NCBI RefSeq assembly: GCF_002878395.1
Contig: NW_025850773.1
Span: 534,998-598,997 of the forward strand
Reading direction: 5' to 3'
DNA: 64,000 nt
Origin: Capsicum annuum
Lineage: Eukaryota; Streptophyta; Magnoliopsida; Solanales; Solanaceae
Part shown: positions 44,125 to 55,876 of the stretch, piece by piece
Layout: each line of letters begins with the position of its first letter
Numbering within the stretch: position 1 is the stretch's first letter
Notes under the pieces: model-generated
Told to the model about the DNA's origin: nothing
Seen by the model: only the letters and a program-made list of their open reading frames with translations
Database searches by the model: none
Program-made: the position numbers and the translations under genes

Positions 44125-45998
44125 GGAATTTGGGGTGACCTCCTCACAGGGTAGACTCTATATATATTTTACACGGGGTACTCGATAGGTAGTGCATGAT
44201 GGTTAATAGACACTAAGTTTGAATCTTAGATATTGATTTTGGTGAATTAAGTATGTTAGATCGAGGATAATAATACAAAATTTATGGGGGTTGATTGGCA
44301 GGCTTGCTGAGGTGTGCGGATAAATGCGGTTGATGACTTAGGGAATACAGGGGTGGGAAAAGTTACGATATAAAGGCCGGAGGTCCAGGTTGAACTGATG
44401 GATTAGGGCTAAGTTATTAAATGGGTTAGGGCATGATGTTTGTGAGGCTATGCTGGAACCTAGGTAAAATCTGGATAGATAAGGTTTTAAGTTTAAAAGA
44501 GCCAAGTGTCCCTAGTACAGGTCCATAGTGATACCCTTTAGAGCAGAATATTGTGCTTGTAGATGTAGTAAGATGGAGATCGAAGGGCTAATCATAAATT
44601 TTCTTCTAGTGGTGGACTTTAAGGAAAAGTCGGGGTGAATTTACTCATATTCTAGCGATTCCCTCCTATTTCAAATAAGAGGGAACTTTAATAGTGTTGC
44701 ACGTATTCTAATAGTGCTTATGCCTAAGGTCTACATTCTATATGTTGAAGTATGTCCATACTCCAATCCCTGAATCAAAGGCATTAATGGTCTTCAGAAA
44801 TCCAAGCTTCCAAGTGTTCAAGCTCTAAGCCATGGTACTCATGACCCATATATTCAGGTCTCACGTTATGCCTGTTTCCAAGAAATAGTAGTTTCAAGCG
44901 ACAATCCTCATTTTGTTCCCTAAATATGAATCTCGGCTTTACGTTACACTACTAGATAATATATGCAGTCATGTTTCTTTTGATGCCCAGTCCTAAGGAC
45001 TCATACTATGGTGTGTTTATGTCGGATTAATCCTTCATTTATAACTTAGGTGGTTGCTTTGGAGTACCTCATACCTATTGTACTGTGTCTCATTTTTTAA
45101 GTCTTGCCTTGGGTAGTATGATAGATAGGAGTTGTAATTGGGAAGTAACCCCCCCCTCCTTTCTTGATATTTATGCTCTAGTTCCCCAATGACCCTTCTT
45201 ATGTTAGAATGGTGTATACTTGAAAGTATAGTGATGTGTTGGACGAGAAAGTAAATGTCCTTTGTTGTGAAATTTTGAGGGCGACTACTAGAGCTAAGGT
45301 TATGAATGTAGATGGAAGAATGAGATGAATGTTGTCATATGAAATAGTTGCGGAGGAGAGGTATGGTGAAAACCTTTGTGATAGTGATTAAGGGTGTTAG
45401 TTTTGGTGAGAAAATCCATACAGTGGGTGTATTGAAGATAGGTTGGAGTGTGGTGATTGATAAATACCCAACCATTGTTTTATGTGGCTATAGCTCCTTG
45501 ATTATAGTGATAGACGAGGTAGTATTATCTGGGCAGTGTAAAGTATAGGGTCCCATGGCTTTCATTAGCACCATTACCTCAAATTTAGTATTTAACATGA
45601 GAGGGATATGTGGCTATACTCGAGCCCTCATAGTTATGTGATCGTGGGAAGGGAGTTGGGAGGTTAAAATAGAGGGGTTTTGTTTTCATAGTTGAAAGCT
45701 TGGTACATAATGTAGACGCATTTAATGGGTATTAGATGCATTAGTTAGGGAGAAAGGAGCTTTGTTGGGGAGCTGGAGGGGACATGGAGCCCAACTACCC
45801 ATTTTTGCTCTTTATTCCGGATAATGTTGCTTAAAGTAGGTGTTCTTCATCACATCTTTGTTTTCTAACTTAGTTAAAGGAAAGATTGATTTTCTTGCAT
45901 CCTTGTTGTCTAACTTGATTAAAGGCCACAGTAGAGGTTTTAGGGGTTTAGATCATGTTAGTCATGCCTCGTTCCATCATTCGAGGACGAATGATCCA
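44125..45998 (+). other. G4 non-coding 3' region
   Basis: No protein similarity was found. Toward the end, CATCATTCGAGGACGAATGATC (about 45973-45996) is a palindrome-containing block that I associate with the pre-LTR sequence of Solanaceae gypsy elements. The open stretch 45348-45548 is not supported by any motif. A diverged or captured segment cannot be excluded. Confidence 0.45.
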
Positions 45999-46020
45999 TG
46001 TGGGGGGGGGGGAAGGGGGG
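45999..46020 (+). other. Polypurine tract of G4
   Basis: A run of about ten G, then AAGGGGGG, lies directly before the right LTR. It mirrors the long G/C runs at the polypurine tracts of G1. Confidence 0.75.
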
Positions 46021-46023
46021 TTT

Positions 46024-47800
46024 TGAAATACCCTGAGTTTTGACCCTTAGAAATTTCCTGAGTTTTTGAACTCTCAGGGAACCATACGACTCAACCATAC
46101 AAGTCATATATTGTGCTAACAACTTAGGATCCCAAGTCATATGATAAACAGTGTGTTTTAGTCCATTTTTTGTCCAAGGTAAGCCAAGACTCCATACGAG
46201 TAGTATGGAGATAGTATGAGAGAATAGGGCCAATTGTATGTTAAACAGTATGCATTCTTGATCATGTACTACCTCGTGTATGACTATAGAGTACCAATCG
46301 TATGATATTGATACGAGTTAGACCATGAAGTCGTATGTTGGACAAAATTGTAGTCTAACTTTATGCCTAGGGTACGAGTTAGGGGTACTACTCATATTAT
46401 TGGATACGGGTGAAGGGTCCAAACCGTACCTACCTGTGTTATTTTTACAGCTTTTAAGCTGAGGTTATTCTGGACAATTCCCACCCTAAACCCTTAAGAC
46501 CCCACATCCTATAACATATTTTGGCCTCTCATTACTCATTTTAGAAGATTAAAAATACTCTTTAAACTCTCTCTAACAACCACTCAAGATGATTGGGATA
46601 GGGTTTCTTCAAGGTAGTCATCTCGAGGCTTAAAGATCAAAATCTCTCTATGAATTTTTATAACCTAGGCATATTACTCCTCCCTCATTGTTAGGTCAAC
46701 TAAAAGCATATTTTATTGGATGGTTTTCGTGGTGTTATTTTGATAATATTTGGGTTTTAAAATATGTGTTGGGGGTTTTGTTTTTTCTTTGTTGGATAAT
46801 GTTTTTCGATGTTTTTCTTATGTTTTTCCTGTTAGAATGGTGGTTTGAACATGTGGTTGCATGGAAATGGTCAATTGATATTTGGTTTTGGTTTTGAAAA
46901 CTATATGCCCTCAATATGTTTGTTCAAATGCCCATGAGAACGGTTTTGCCACATAGCTTGACTATTATTGAAAACCTTGCATTGCGTAATATGGTAATGG
47001 GACCTAAATTGGTTTAAATGGTTTCTAAATGATTTTTGGAAAGGCCTTAGTGGCCATGTCTTTGGTTAAAGATGGTTTTGAAAACCTTATGTGGTACGAT
47101 AAAATCCCCTAAGTGAGTAATCTATGAAAACCTTATAGGGTACACGAGAATCCCCTAAGTGATTTTAATAATGAAGTTTTGGGTACATGAAAATCCCTTA
47201 AGTATTGGCTAATGACATTGCTTTCAAGCTATAGTCGGTATAAGGATACCACATTATATGCCTTAATAATGGACTCCAAGAATTGGTGGTTTGGTTATCT
47301 GTTAAATATTTTAATTGGTCATTAATGGGGGTTGTGATACCTAGCCGTGAAGGTGTGAGTATGAAAGGTTGACACTGGAAATTCATGTTTGCCGACATAA
47401 GGATTGGTCTTGATGACCACATACTTATAGGGTACAAGGGAATCGCCCAAGTATATACTCGTACATATGTATCATAGAGGGCAAAGGGTACAAAGAAATC
47501 CTCTTCCACCTATGGTATCTCCAGTTTGTGTGGCTACATGTACTAGGGCCCGTTCAAGGGGTAATACTGGACCCATAGAGCCCATAGGTGCATTATGACG
47601 GTAAAGCTACACAACCCAGGTTATAGTTTAAATGCATGCTAAACATTATTCTCTTTCCTGGCATGGTATATGTGTATATATGTATATGATTGCATGGTTA
47701 TTTACTTTGATTTTGAATAATGGCATTATTCTATCCTTACTCCTGAGTACATGTTAGCGTTCACCCGCTAACTATTTTCGAGCGTTGTATCCCCATGCGA
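46024..47800 (+). repeat. 3' LTR of G4
   Basis: It is the partner of the LTR at 41054. It keeps the GAAAATCCCCTAAGT-type repeats (about 47100-47200) and the ACGACTC/ACGAGT motif cluster (about 46080-46430). Beyond 47790 the sequence (GGGTATGTCCCGACTAAATA near 47970) is still non-coding and could be the last part of this LTR or untranslated G3 sequence. Confidence 0.75.
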
Positions 47801-48024
47801 TGCAGGAACCGTCTATACTATCATACCTCCTGCTCAGTGACTTGGTGATTCAGGGACAGCTTGATTCAAACTGGAGTGGTGAGTTTCCATTCTATGGAAG
47901 GCCCATTTCATGTTATAGTGTATCTTATGACTTTATTATTTCTTTGACATTTGTTTTTGGCTATAGTCGGGGGTATGTCCCGACTAAATATTCTTTGATT
48001 CGGGTTCTAAGATGATTATATCTT

Positions 48025-48300
48025 ATGTTCAGGCTCATAAGGGGATGTTTATCTTACTTGGATCATATTCATGACACTAGTGTTGTTTTGCTTTCTTCCC
48101 TAAATTTTGTTTGCATTTTCAGTAAGTTTATAGATGTGTTCCCTATGACTTGCCTAGTATTCCTCTGGATCGTGATATTGATTTTGATATTGATGTTGAG
48201 TCGAGCTCCAAGCCCATTTCTATTCCTCCTTATGGGATGGCCCCAACAGAGTTGAAAGAACTGAAGGATCAGTTGCAGTAGTTATCAGATAAGGGATTTA
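48025..48300 (+). pseudogene. G3 protease-RT linker
   Basis: Frame fragments read GCLSYLDHIHDTSV, then in other frames VYRCVPYDLPS, LDRDIDFDIDVESSSKPISIPPYGMAPTELKELKDQ. This is the stretch that joins protease to RT in Tekay/Del-like elements. The wording differs from the G1/G2/G4 type (VEPGTKP-like against LLPDTQP-like), supporting a separate lineage for G3. The protease itself was not found. Confidence 0.75.
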
Positions 48301-49030
48301 TCTGACCTAGTATTTCACCTTGGGTACGCCTGTCTTGTTTGTGAAGAAAAAGGATGGGTTTATACTAATGTGTATTGATTATCGATAGTTGAATAATGTG
48401 GCGATTAAGAAAAGTATCCTTTTTCTTACTTCGATAATTTATTTAATCAGCTACAGGGTGTTGCAGTGTTCTCAAAGATTGATTTGAGCTTCAGTTATCA
48501 CCAATTGAGGATTAGATCTTTGGATAGTCCAAAGATAGATTTTTGGACTCGATATGGTCATTATGAGTTCTTGGTCATGTTTTTTTAGTTGACCAATGCC
48601 CCTGTCGCGTTTATGGAGTTGATGAATCGGGGTTTCAACCATATCTTAACTCATTTGTTATTGTATTTATAGATGATATCTTGGTGTATTCCAAGAGTGA
48701 GGCTAAGCATGAGGAGAATTTATGGACTGTGCTTCAGAGATTGAAGGATGAGGAGTTGTATGCTAAGTTCTCTAAGTGCGGGTTTTGGTTGGAGTTTGTT
48801 TCTTTATTGGGTCTTGTGGTGACTAAGGAAGGTATTATGGTTAATCAAGCCAAGGTTGCAGTGGTTTGTAACTGGGCTAGACCTATTTCGCCCATCGAGA
48901 ACGAAGTTTCATTGGTTTGGCGAGTTATTATCGATGATTTGTTGAGGGTTTCTCTTTTATTAAAGCTCCTTTGACTAAGTTGACTTAGAAAAAGATTTCT
49001 TTTCAGCAGTCCGATGCTTGTGAGGCAAGC
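48301..49030 (+). pseudogene. G3 reverse transcriptase
   Basis: Palm and finger motifs follow in order with frame changes: the KKKDG block (about 48340), FSKIDL-like codons (about 48475), RYGHYEFLV (about 48550), and [25 protein letters not shown] with FIDD at 48666-48677. The open piece 48681-48974 then gives LQRLKDEELYAKFSKCGFWL, FVSLLGLVVTKEGIMVNQAKV. Both catalytic Asp residues are intact. At least three frame breaks prevent a full product. Confidence 0.85.
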
Positions 49031-49480
49031 TTTCAAAAGCTCAAGGATTTGTTGACTTCAGCTCCTATCTTGACTTTTCCCATGAAGGATTTGGGGTTTA
49101 CCATGTTTTGTGATGCTTTGGGTGTTGGATTAGGTAGTATGTTGATGCAGGAGAACAAGGTGATTGCCTATGCGTCTCATCAGTTGAAGCCTCATAAGAG
49201 GAATTATCCTACCCATGATTTAAAGTTATGTGCAGTTGCATTTTTTTTAAAGTTGTGAAGGCGCTACTTGTATGGAGTCTGTTGTGAGATTTTCTCAGAT
49301 CATCGCAGCCTTTAGTATTTTTTCACCCAGCATAATCTTAACATAAGGCAATGTCATTGGCTTAATCTACTTAATAATTATGACTTAACTATTCTCTGTC
49401 ATCCAAGCAAGGCTAATGTAGTTATGGATGCCTTGAGCTGGAAGTCGACTAGCATGGTAGCTTGGCACACTTTTTGACCC
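49031..49480 (+). pseudogene. G3 RNase H domain
   Basis: 49049-49258 encodes [60 protein letters not shown]. It has the first Asp (FCDA), but the Glu of DLEL is changed to Lys (DLKL). The domain continues with stops through the DHRSLQY-, QRDLNLRQRRW- and HPGKANVV-like motifs to about 49440. Confidence 0.85.
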
Positions 49481-50480
49481 AGGAGAGGCCTTTGGCCTTA
49501 GAAGTTCACTCTTTAGCTAACCAGATGGTTAGGCTTAATATTTTGACACCTGGGCATGTTTTTACATTTATGGAGGCTAGATATTCTTTGATACAGCAGA
49601 TTTGAGTTTATTAGTTTGATGATGTTGGATAGAGGTTTATTCGTGATAAGGTGTTGAGTGGGGAGTCTAAGATGGAGTTTTGTGGATTGGAGGCCAAGTT
49701 TGAGTGTTGAGAGTGGGAGACTAGATTAGGTTAATCTTTGGGGAGGCCCGTTGATCTAGGTATTCCATCCATCCAGGTGTGACTAAGATGTATCGTGATT
49801 TAAGGAAGCATTACAGGTGGGGTGGTATGTGACGAAATATAGTGGATTTTATGGCTATTTCCCTATGTTGTCAGCAGGTGAAGGCCGAGCATATGAGACC
49901 TGGTGGTTTGCTATAGAGGCTACCCATTCCTGAGTGGAAGTAGGAATGGATCACCATAGACTTTGTGACTGGTTTTCCTCGTACACCTCCTGGTTTTGAC
50001 AGTGTTTGTGTTATCATGGATCCATTGACCAAGTCAGCTCATTTTATTCCGTTCAAGTCTCATTCAGTGTTGAGAGGTTGGTCCGTATCTACATTCGTGA
50101 GATTGTGTGTCTTCATGGTGTGCTGGTGTTCATTATTTCAAATCGAGGTTCTGTGTTCACATCTCACTTTTAGAAGACTTTTCAGGATTATTTGGGCACT
50201 CGGGTTGATCTTAGCATGGTGCTTCACCACCAGACTAATGGTCATTCAGAGCGGACTGTCCAGGTTTTGAAGGATATGTTCCGTGCATGCGTGATGGATT
50301 TTGGTATCCAGTGGGATCAACATTTGGCTTTAGCTGAGTTTACATATAACAATAACTACCATTTCAATATCGACATGGCTCCTTTTGAGGCATTGTATAG
50401 TAGGCATTGCCGCTCTTGTGGGCTGGTTTGGTATTTCATAGGTGAGACCTCGAGGTACGGACTTGCTTCGTGAGTCTTTG
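49481..50480 (+). pseudogene. G3 integrase
   Basis: The zinc-binding region (about 49760-49890) reads HPGVTKMYRDLRKHYRWGG, then CCQQVKAEHMRPGGL-like codons, with one Cys changed. The catalytic core follows: WITIDFVTGFPRTPPGFD and VIMDPLTKSAHFIPFKS (49935-50060), then SVFTSHF-like codons (about 50150) and 50192-50473 with GTRVDLSMVLHHQTNGHSER, FRACVMDFGIQWDQHLALAEF, YNNNYHFNIDMAPFEALYSR. The core Asp (TIDF) and Glu (HSER) are retained. Frame breaks near 50070 and 50165 split the domain. Confidence 0.85.
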
Positions 50481-51067
50481 GATGGAGTTTGAGTCATTCA
50501 GGATAGACTTAGAGTAGCTCAAAATAGGAAAAAATGCTATGTTGATTGTAGACTTCATGCCTGGGATTTGGTGTTAGGGATCGTGTTTTCCTTTGAGTTT
50601 CACCCATAAAGAGTGTGATGAGATTTGGGAGGAGGGGTAAGCTTAGCCCCAGGTATATTGGTTTATTTGAGATTCTTTGGACTGTTGCTGATATGGCTTA
50701 TGAGTTAAGTTGCTGATATGGCTTATGAGTTAACTTTGCCCCCTAATATATCAGTTGTTCATTCATGTTTCTGTGCTTTGCCGTTATATTCCATATGAGT
50801 ATCATGTCATTCGTTGGGAGTTAGTTCAGTTAGATGAGCGGTTGTCTGTTGTTGAGGAGCCAGTCTTTATTTTTGGCTAGGGAAGTTAGTTGGTTATGCT
50901 CTAGAGTTATCCCCGTGGTTAAGGTTAAGTGGTGACATTGACCTATAACTAAGGCAACTTTAGAGGTTGATTATAATATGCGTAGTTCTTATCCCCAGCT
51001 CTTTATTGATTCAGGTATTTCTTTTGCCTTTAGTTTGAGGCCGAACTAGATTTTTAGAGATGAATGA
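50481..51067 (+). pseudogene. G3 integrase C-terminus and chromodomain-like tail
   Basis: Decayed codons give the QNRKKCYVD, SPIKSVMRFGRRGKLSPRYIG block (about 50515-50665). Next come VHSCFCALPLYSIWVSC-like codons where FHVSMLRRYVPDESH is usual, and DERLSVVEEPVFIF (50830-50870), the start of the chromodomain-like tail. The tail ends near LEVDYNMRSSYPQLF (about 50960-51005). A duplication of about 22 bp (GTTGCTGATATGGCTTATGA) interrupts at about 50690-50730. Confidence 0.75.
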
Positions 51068-53964
51068 TGTAACGATTAGCTTTTTGATAAAATATGTGAA
51101 ATTTGTATAGCTATGTTATTTGACTATTTTACCCCTCTCCGAAGCTGCATTATGGTATTTTTGGAGTGTGGAGGTGATTGACACAGTTTTCAATGCATTT
51201 TGTTACCATTTATGCAATATTATAGTTTTTTATGGCTTCGAGAGCCTTATTTTGGACTTATGTGGATATCTTTTGATCTGTGTGACGGATGGCTAAATAG
51301 AATGCGCCAGTAGCTTCAAAATATCGATTTTAGGCTAGGTAGACTTTTATTTCAGGTTCCGGTGCACCCAAACTCATTTTGACTTATTGGTCGAAAAGTT
51401 GGAAAAATTAGAAATATGAGTCTGGGACCCACATTTGTTTGAAACGACCTTGGATGGAATATCCAACTTCGCCAGCAGATTCAGAATGTCGATTTTAGAG
51501 TGGTAACGTATTTAGTGTGTTTTTACGACTTTAAAATCTCATTTCAACACTCGATTTAAAAAATTGTGATTTCGGATTTCGGGGGTCAACTTTATGAAAA
51601 TATTTTTTAAAAAAAATTGATAATGTCATTGATTTGGAGCATTGAATTTAGTGTGGTTACATAATTTATTTGCATATATCGGACTCCGAACGAATTGCGG
51701 GAACCCCATCAAAGTCTGGGTTGGACTTAAAAATAGAAAAATCCGGTGCAATTGTAGTTTTTTGGGTATAAAAACAGTTTTTCCCTCCTTTTTGCCCATT
51801 TTGCTCATTTTTTCATCTTGCCTTTTGAAAGTCAAACCCCAAAATAGTGCGAGAGATCAAAAGTGAAGCTTGTGGGAGCTTGGGAAGCTAGATTAACATC
51901 TATTTCTTGATTCTATTACGGATTTAAGATATGAATTCACCCATTTCTTAATAATTTCTTGATTAATTTCTCAAAATCCCAAAAATCTTAGGGCTTGCTT
52001 TTAAACTCCAATTTTCCTTGAATAATGTTTTATCTTATAATTTCTAGTTTTTCATCAATTTAACCTTCAAAACAACTTCGATTCTTGATTTTAACCCAGA
52101 TTTTAAATATTTTACCCGGTAAAGCTTAAAAATAATTTTTCTTCCACTTAGACCTCATTTTTTACTCAGTTTGAGTTAGGTTTTCAGATGTAGATTCCTA
52201 AAAATATAGGAAATATATTTTTGAAGTAAAGTTATGATTTTGCCTTTCTTTTTTGAAAACCCATTTTGGGAGTCCGTTTTGACCCTAAACCAAAAGTAGT
52301 CAATATGGGTGTCGTTGATTTTGTTTTGATGCATAGATTCCATATTTAATATTTTTATAGGAGTTCGGGGTCTTTCATGAAAAGTAAGGTCATGATTCGA
52401 AGTGTAGCGAATCGGTTTCAACTTTTGAGGTAGGTTATAGCTTAACACTTTTAGACTGGGTTGGGTAGTAAATAATGATACAAAAATGCATGTTAAGGGT
52501 GAGAACTAATCATGAAAAATGGATATCTATGTGTTGTTCCCGTGTGGGGCCTATATGTAATGTAATTATCAAAATTGAGATATTATGTGATATATGTGAC
52601 TGTGTAGGGTCTTATGTGATATTGATAGCCTTGAACACAGGTGGATAATTGTATTGTGTTATTAAAATACTTAATATGATACCGCAGGTGTATTGTGATT
52701 ATATTCATACTTTATTGACATATGAGAAATTTGGAAATTTGTAGCTGAAACAAAAAATAATGAGTGGATATTTGCTCACATGGTTGTGAAAATGTATCAT
52801 TGTGGTTAGTTGTGGAAATATATCATGTGGATGTTTGTGGAAATACTCATTTTGATTGTTTGTGAGCATTACACCCTCATATCATACTCATTCATGAAAT
52901 ATTGGTACCATTATGGCAACACCTGAGTAACACTGTCAACACCTTTTTAAAAACCCTCTCTAAGGGATGTGCTAGGGAGGAGATATTGTAACACTTTATA
53001 AAATCCATTTCGAGGAATGTGCCAAAAAGAAGATATGATATATGTGGATTGTATACAGGTTGATAAGTCCTCCATGGGTCCTGCATTGGGAGGCTCGCTT
53101 TCGTAGGTATATATGGGGATTGTAAGACGATTTCGGAGGTTGTACGACGACCTCATGCATCATCATCAACATCATATACAGTGCACTTACTTTATTGTGT
53201 TTATGTTGTGATGTATTTCCATATTGACTTGTTATTTATGTATTTTTCTTACCTTTCTTTGCTTCCATTTGATGATCTTGTATCTGCATGTTCTCTCTTG
53301 TTCTACTTATATGTGGCATAATGCATACTTGTGTTCTATATTTATGTGTTGTTGTAATATATGTGATATATTAGGACTATTAGTGCAAGCGGTGTGAGCT
53401 ACCATTGTGGGATATTTTTTTATTGCAGATGACATGTCCTTAGTGCGTATTTTGTATGTTTTATTTTCTACTTTGCTCGGTTGGCCTATAATGCCTATTG
53501 AGTACAAGTGGACCATACTCATGCCTACTGCGCTCTTTCGGTCCAGGTCCTAGCCTGAGTGCACCTCAACTTGCTTGACTCGGGCGATTGTTGGAGATTC
53601 TAAGGTAGCGGTTGGACATTTATGCGTTCGGAGTTCACCTCTCTCTTTTTGTATTAGTTATGTCTTTATTAGTATTCGGAGACAGATATTTTTTTGTGTG
53701 GTTATTTTTCAGATGTATTTGAATCCAAAATTGTATTAGTAGTTCTTATACTGTTGACACCAGGTTTTGGGAGTTATGGCTACATGTGTTGATTTTATTC
53801 TTTCCGCTTTTATTATATCTATGTGGTTCAGCTTCGTTCTAGTAGCCTTATCTTGGGGGCATTTCTGTCTTTTTCCTGTGTATATCAGTTTGGGTGAAAG
53901 ACTTACTTGTCAAGGTTCGCCGCGACAAGTGTCATCATGACATATCAATTTTTTTATCGTGACA
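51068..53964 (+). repeat. 3' LTR of G3
   Basis: It is the partner of 37198-40224 and has no MITE. It ends TCGTGACA at 53964, followed by TAAAG, the target-site duplication. The open stretches inside are non-coding. Confidence 0.9.
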
Positions 53965-53969
53965 TAAAG

Positions 53970-54572
53970 CATTCCAATTTTTGGTTCATAAATCAGAACG
54001 TCCTAATATTCATTAAAATATGGTACATAAATTAGATAATATTGAGTTTTTTTAACACATTTATCCATATAAAGTCGGACATGAGCTGTCTAGTAGAGAG
54101 TCTAAATGATCTCGGATGAACCAAAGGAGAATGTTCTTAATGATGTGAATCCAAGGCGTAGTATATGTCAAAGAACGTTGATTTCTTTCGGATCAAATTT
54201 TATAACATTTCTTCTTGAAATGAGCCTCAAACGTTTAAGAAAGTGGTGTCGTCTTCAAACTCATTCTTTTGAAAAGAGTCAGTCAGTAGTGAAATTGATT
54301 CAATCTTGACCAACCATACTTAAGAGTTGATTGATCTTCCTCTAGGAAATAAATCTTTAAGCTCTAAATGGATCTTCAAAAGAAAAATAAAAGTTGATGG
54401 TACTATTGACAAATACACGGCGATTATTGTTGTGAAAGGTTTTAGACAGAAACAAAACTTTAATTATTTTGACACATACTTGTCAGTATCATCCATTCGG
54501 ACGTTGGTTGCATTAGCTGCAGTATATGATCTTGAAATCCATCAAATGGATGTGAAAACAACTTTTTAAATG
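53970..54572 (+). pseudogene. C5 integrase-RT spacer and N-terminal RT
   Basis: The copia reading resumes straight after the target duplication (AFQFLVHKSERPNIH). After a low-similarity spacer, 54327-54569 encodes LIDLPLGNKSLSSKWIFKRK, VDGTIDKYTAIIVVKGFRQK, FDTYLSVSSIRTLVALAA, LEIHQMDVKTTF, the front of copia RT (usual KWIFKRK, KARLV, GFRQK, ETYSPV, QMDVKTAFLNG). The catalytic Asp of QMDVK is present. The block ends at the insertion point of the Mutator-like element. Confidence 0.85.
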
Positions 54573-55876
54573 GATAAAATACATCATTTCACCCCTAAAT
54601 TTGTTCGCACAATTTACTTTACAGGCTTAACTTCACAGGTAATTATATACCCTCTTAACAACTTTAAAGTGTATTAAATATCTTCCTAAGCTGAGAGAGT
54701 GTACTCACTTTCCAAAAAGTGTGTGAGAAGAGGAGGAAAAATATAAATTAACTCAATCACACACATGGCACTATCTTATTCACCAATTATAATATTTTTT
54801 TTGATATTTTAGTTTTATTTGACTTATTCTTAAAGTAAGTTTATGTAACTATAAAAAAATCAATTCAACTATACATGCGTCATAATTTAATTGGAGGTTA
54901 TTAATTAATTAACTTAATATTTAGTGGGACATTCTTTATTTTTCCTTATTTTCTTTCTTTCTTTTCATCCAAAGTGCAGAGTTGCATCACTTTTCACGAT
55001 GAACAGTTTTTCATGATGGACAGAGATTAAAATTTTTATCCGATATTTTTTCTGGTTAACCCCTCAGTTTTTAATGTGCTTTCTATTTCTTATGATTTTT
55101 TCATCCATAATTTCAAAAATAAATAAAAATGAAGGCTTTCTTCTTCTAAAAATCAAATCACCATTTAATATCATCTTAATCTTTCAAAAATTTCTCCCAC
55201 CTTACATCAATTTTTCTGTCCTCTATTACGGAAAAAATAAAATCTTTAGCAGCACAAGGAAAGGACGTGATGATACAGTAAATAAAAGATTATGAAATTT
55301 GTGGAGAAGAAGATCATAAGTGCAGATCTTTAACAACAAGTGAGAAAGATACGAATAGATTGTTAAAAATTAAATCTTTGGTAACAGATAAAATTAATCT
55401 AAAATTTGCGGAAAAGCTTGATTTTTCGATTATCAATGGTGAAATCACTGTTAAAGACAAGTGGGAACCCTTCACAAAAATCTCAATTTTTTTGAGCTGA
55501 AATTTCAATGTAAACCCTTTTATGGATTTTTCTATTTCAGTGGACTATTGAAGGTTTAAGTTTGATGTACTTAAACAAAGTAAAAGAAACGCTGCCATGA
55601 ATGTATTTGAACATAGAGAATATGTGAGGCACTCTCACTCACTAAGTTTCACGAATTGTGGAAGAAAAAAAGCTAAGAAGTTAAAAAAAATTAAAAAACA
55701 AGATTTAACCGGTGGAGGTACGTGTAGAACACCTCCCACCACAAATGTGGTTCTCTATTTTTATGGAGGCATTAAATTCACCTGAAGCGAGTTTAGGGGG
55801 AAAAGAATTATACGTAAAGTTAAAGTGCTAAAGTAAGTTATGGCGACAAGTTCAGGGGGTATTCATGTTTTTTCCC
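54573..55876. mobile_element. Mutator-like non-autonomous element inserted in C5 RT
   Basis: This 1.3 kb block interrupts RT between the QMDVKT motif and the block that resumes at 55878. Its ends are imperfect inverted repeats of about 70 bases (left GATAAAATACATCATTTCAC, right end reversed GGGAAAAAACATGAATAC; then CTTACTTTA, CTTTAACTTTACG). TTTAAATG lies at both sides (54565-54572 and 55878-55885), nine bases with one mismatch if one more is counted. No transposase or captured gene is recognised; 55074-55295 and 55597-55785 are open but featureless. Confidence 0.7.

Larger units (their letters stand above)
41054..47800 (+). mobile_element. Ty3/gypsy element G4 nested in G3, internally deleted
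   Basis: Two LTR copies begin at 41054 and 46024 (GAAACACCCTGAGTTTTGAC and GAAATACCCTGAGTTTTGAC) and stay similar for about 1.75 kb. Between them lie a gag remnant, the protease, the start of RT and about 1.8 kb of non-coding 3' sequence that ends in a long G-rich polypurine tract. Most of pol is deleted. The right end is uncertain (47790-48020), because similarity between the LTRs fades there. The proteins are of the G1/G2 type, not the G3 type. Confidence 0.8.
37198..53964 (+). mobile_element. Ty3/gypsy element G3, full-length with nested G4
   Basis: Both LTRs are present (37198-40224 and 51068-53964), from TGTAACG to CGTGACA or a close variant. The same five bases TAAAG lie immediately outside (37193-37197 and 53965-53969), so both outer boundaries are exact. 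A primer-binding site follows the left LTR. The interior has a short piece of gag, then the nested G4, then protease linker, RT, RNase H, integrase and a chromodomain-like tail on the plus strand, all with stops. The total is 16,767 bp, of which about 6.8 kb is G4. Confidence 0.9.

Noticed and set aside
43785..44147. 120-codon minus-strand frame opposite G4 RT
   Set aside because: It is antisense to a clear RT/protease linker ([23 protein letters not shown]); the plus strand carries the real similarity.
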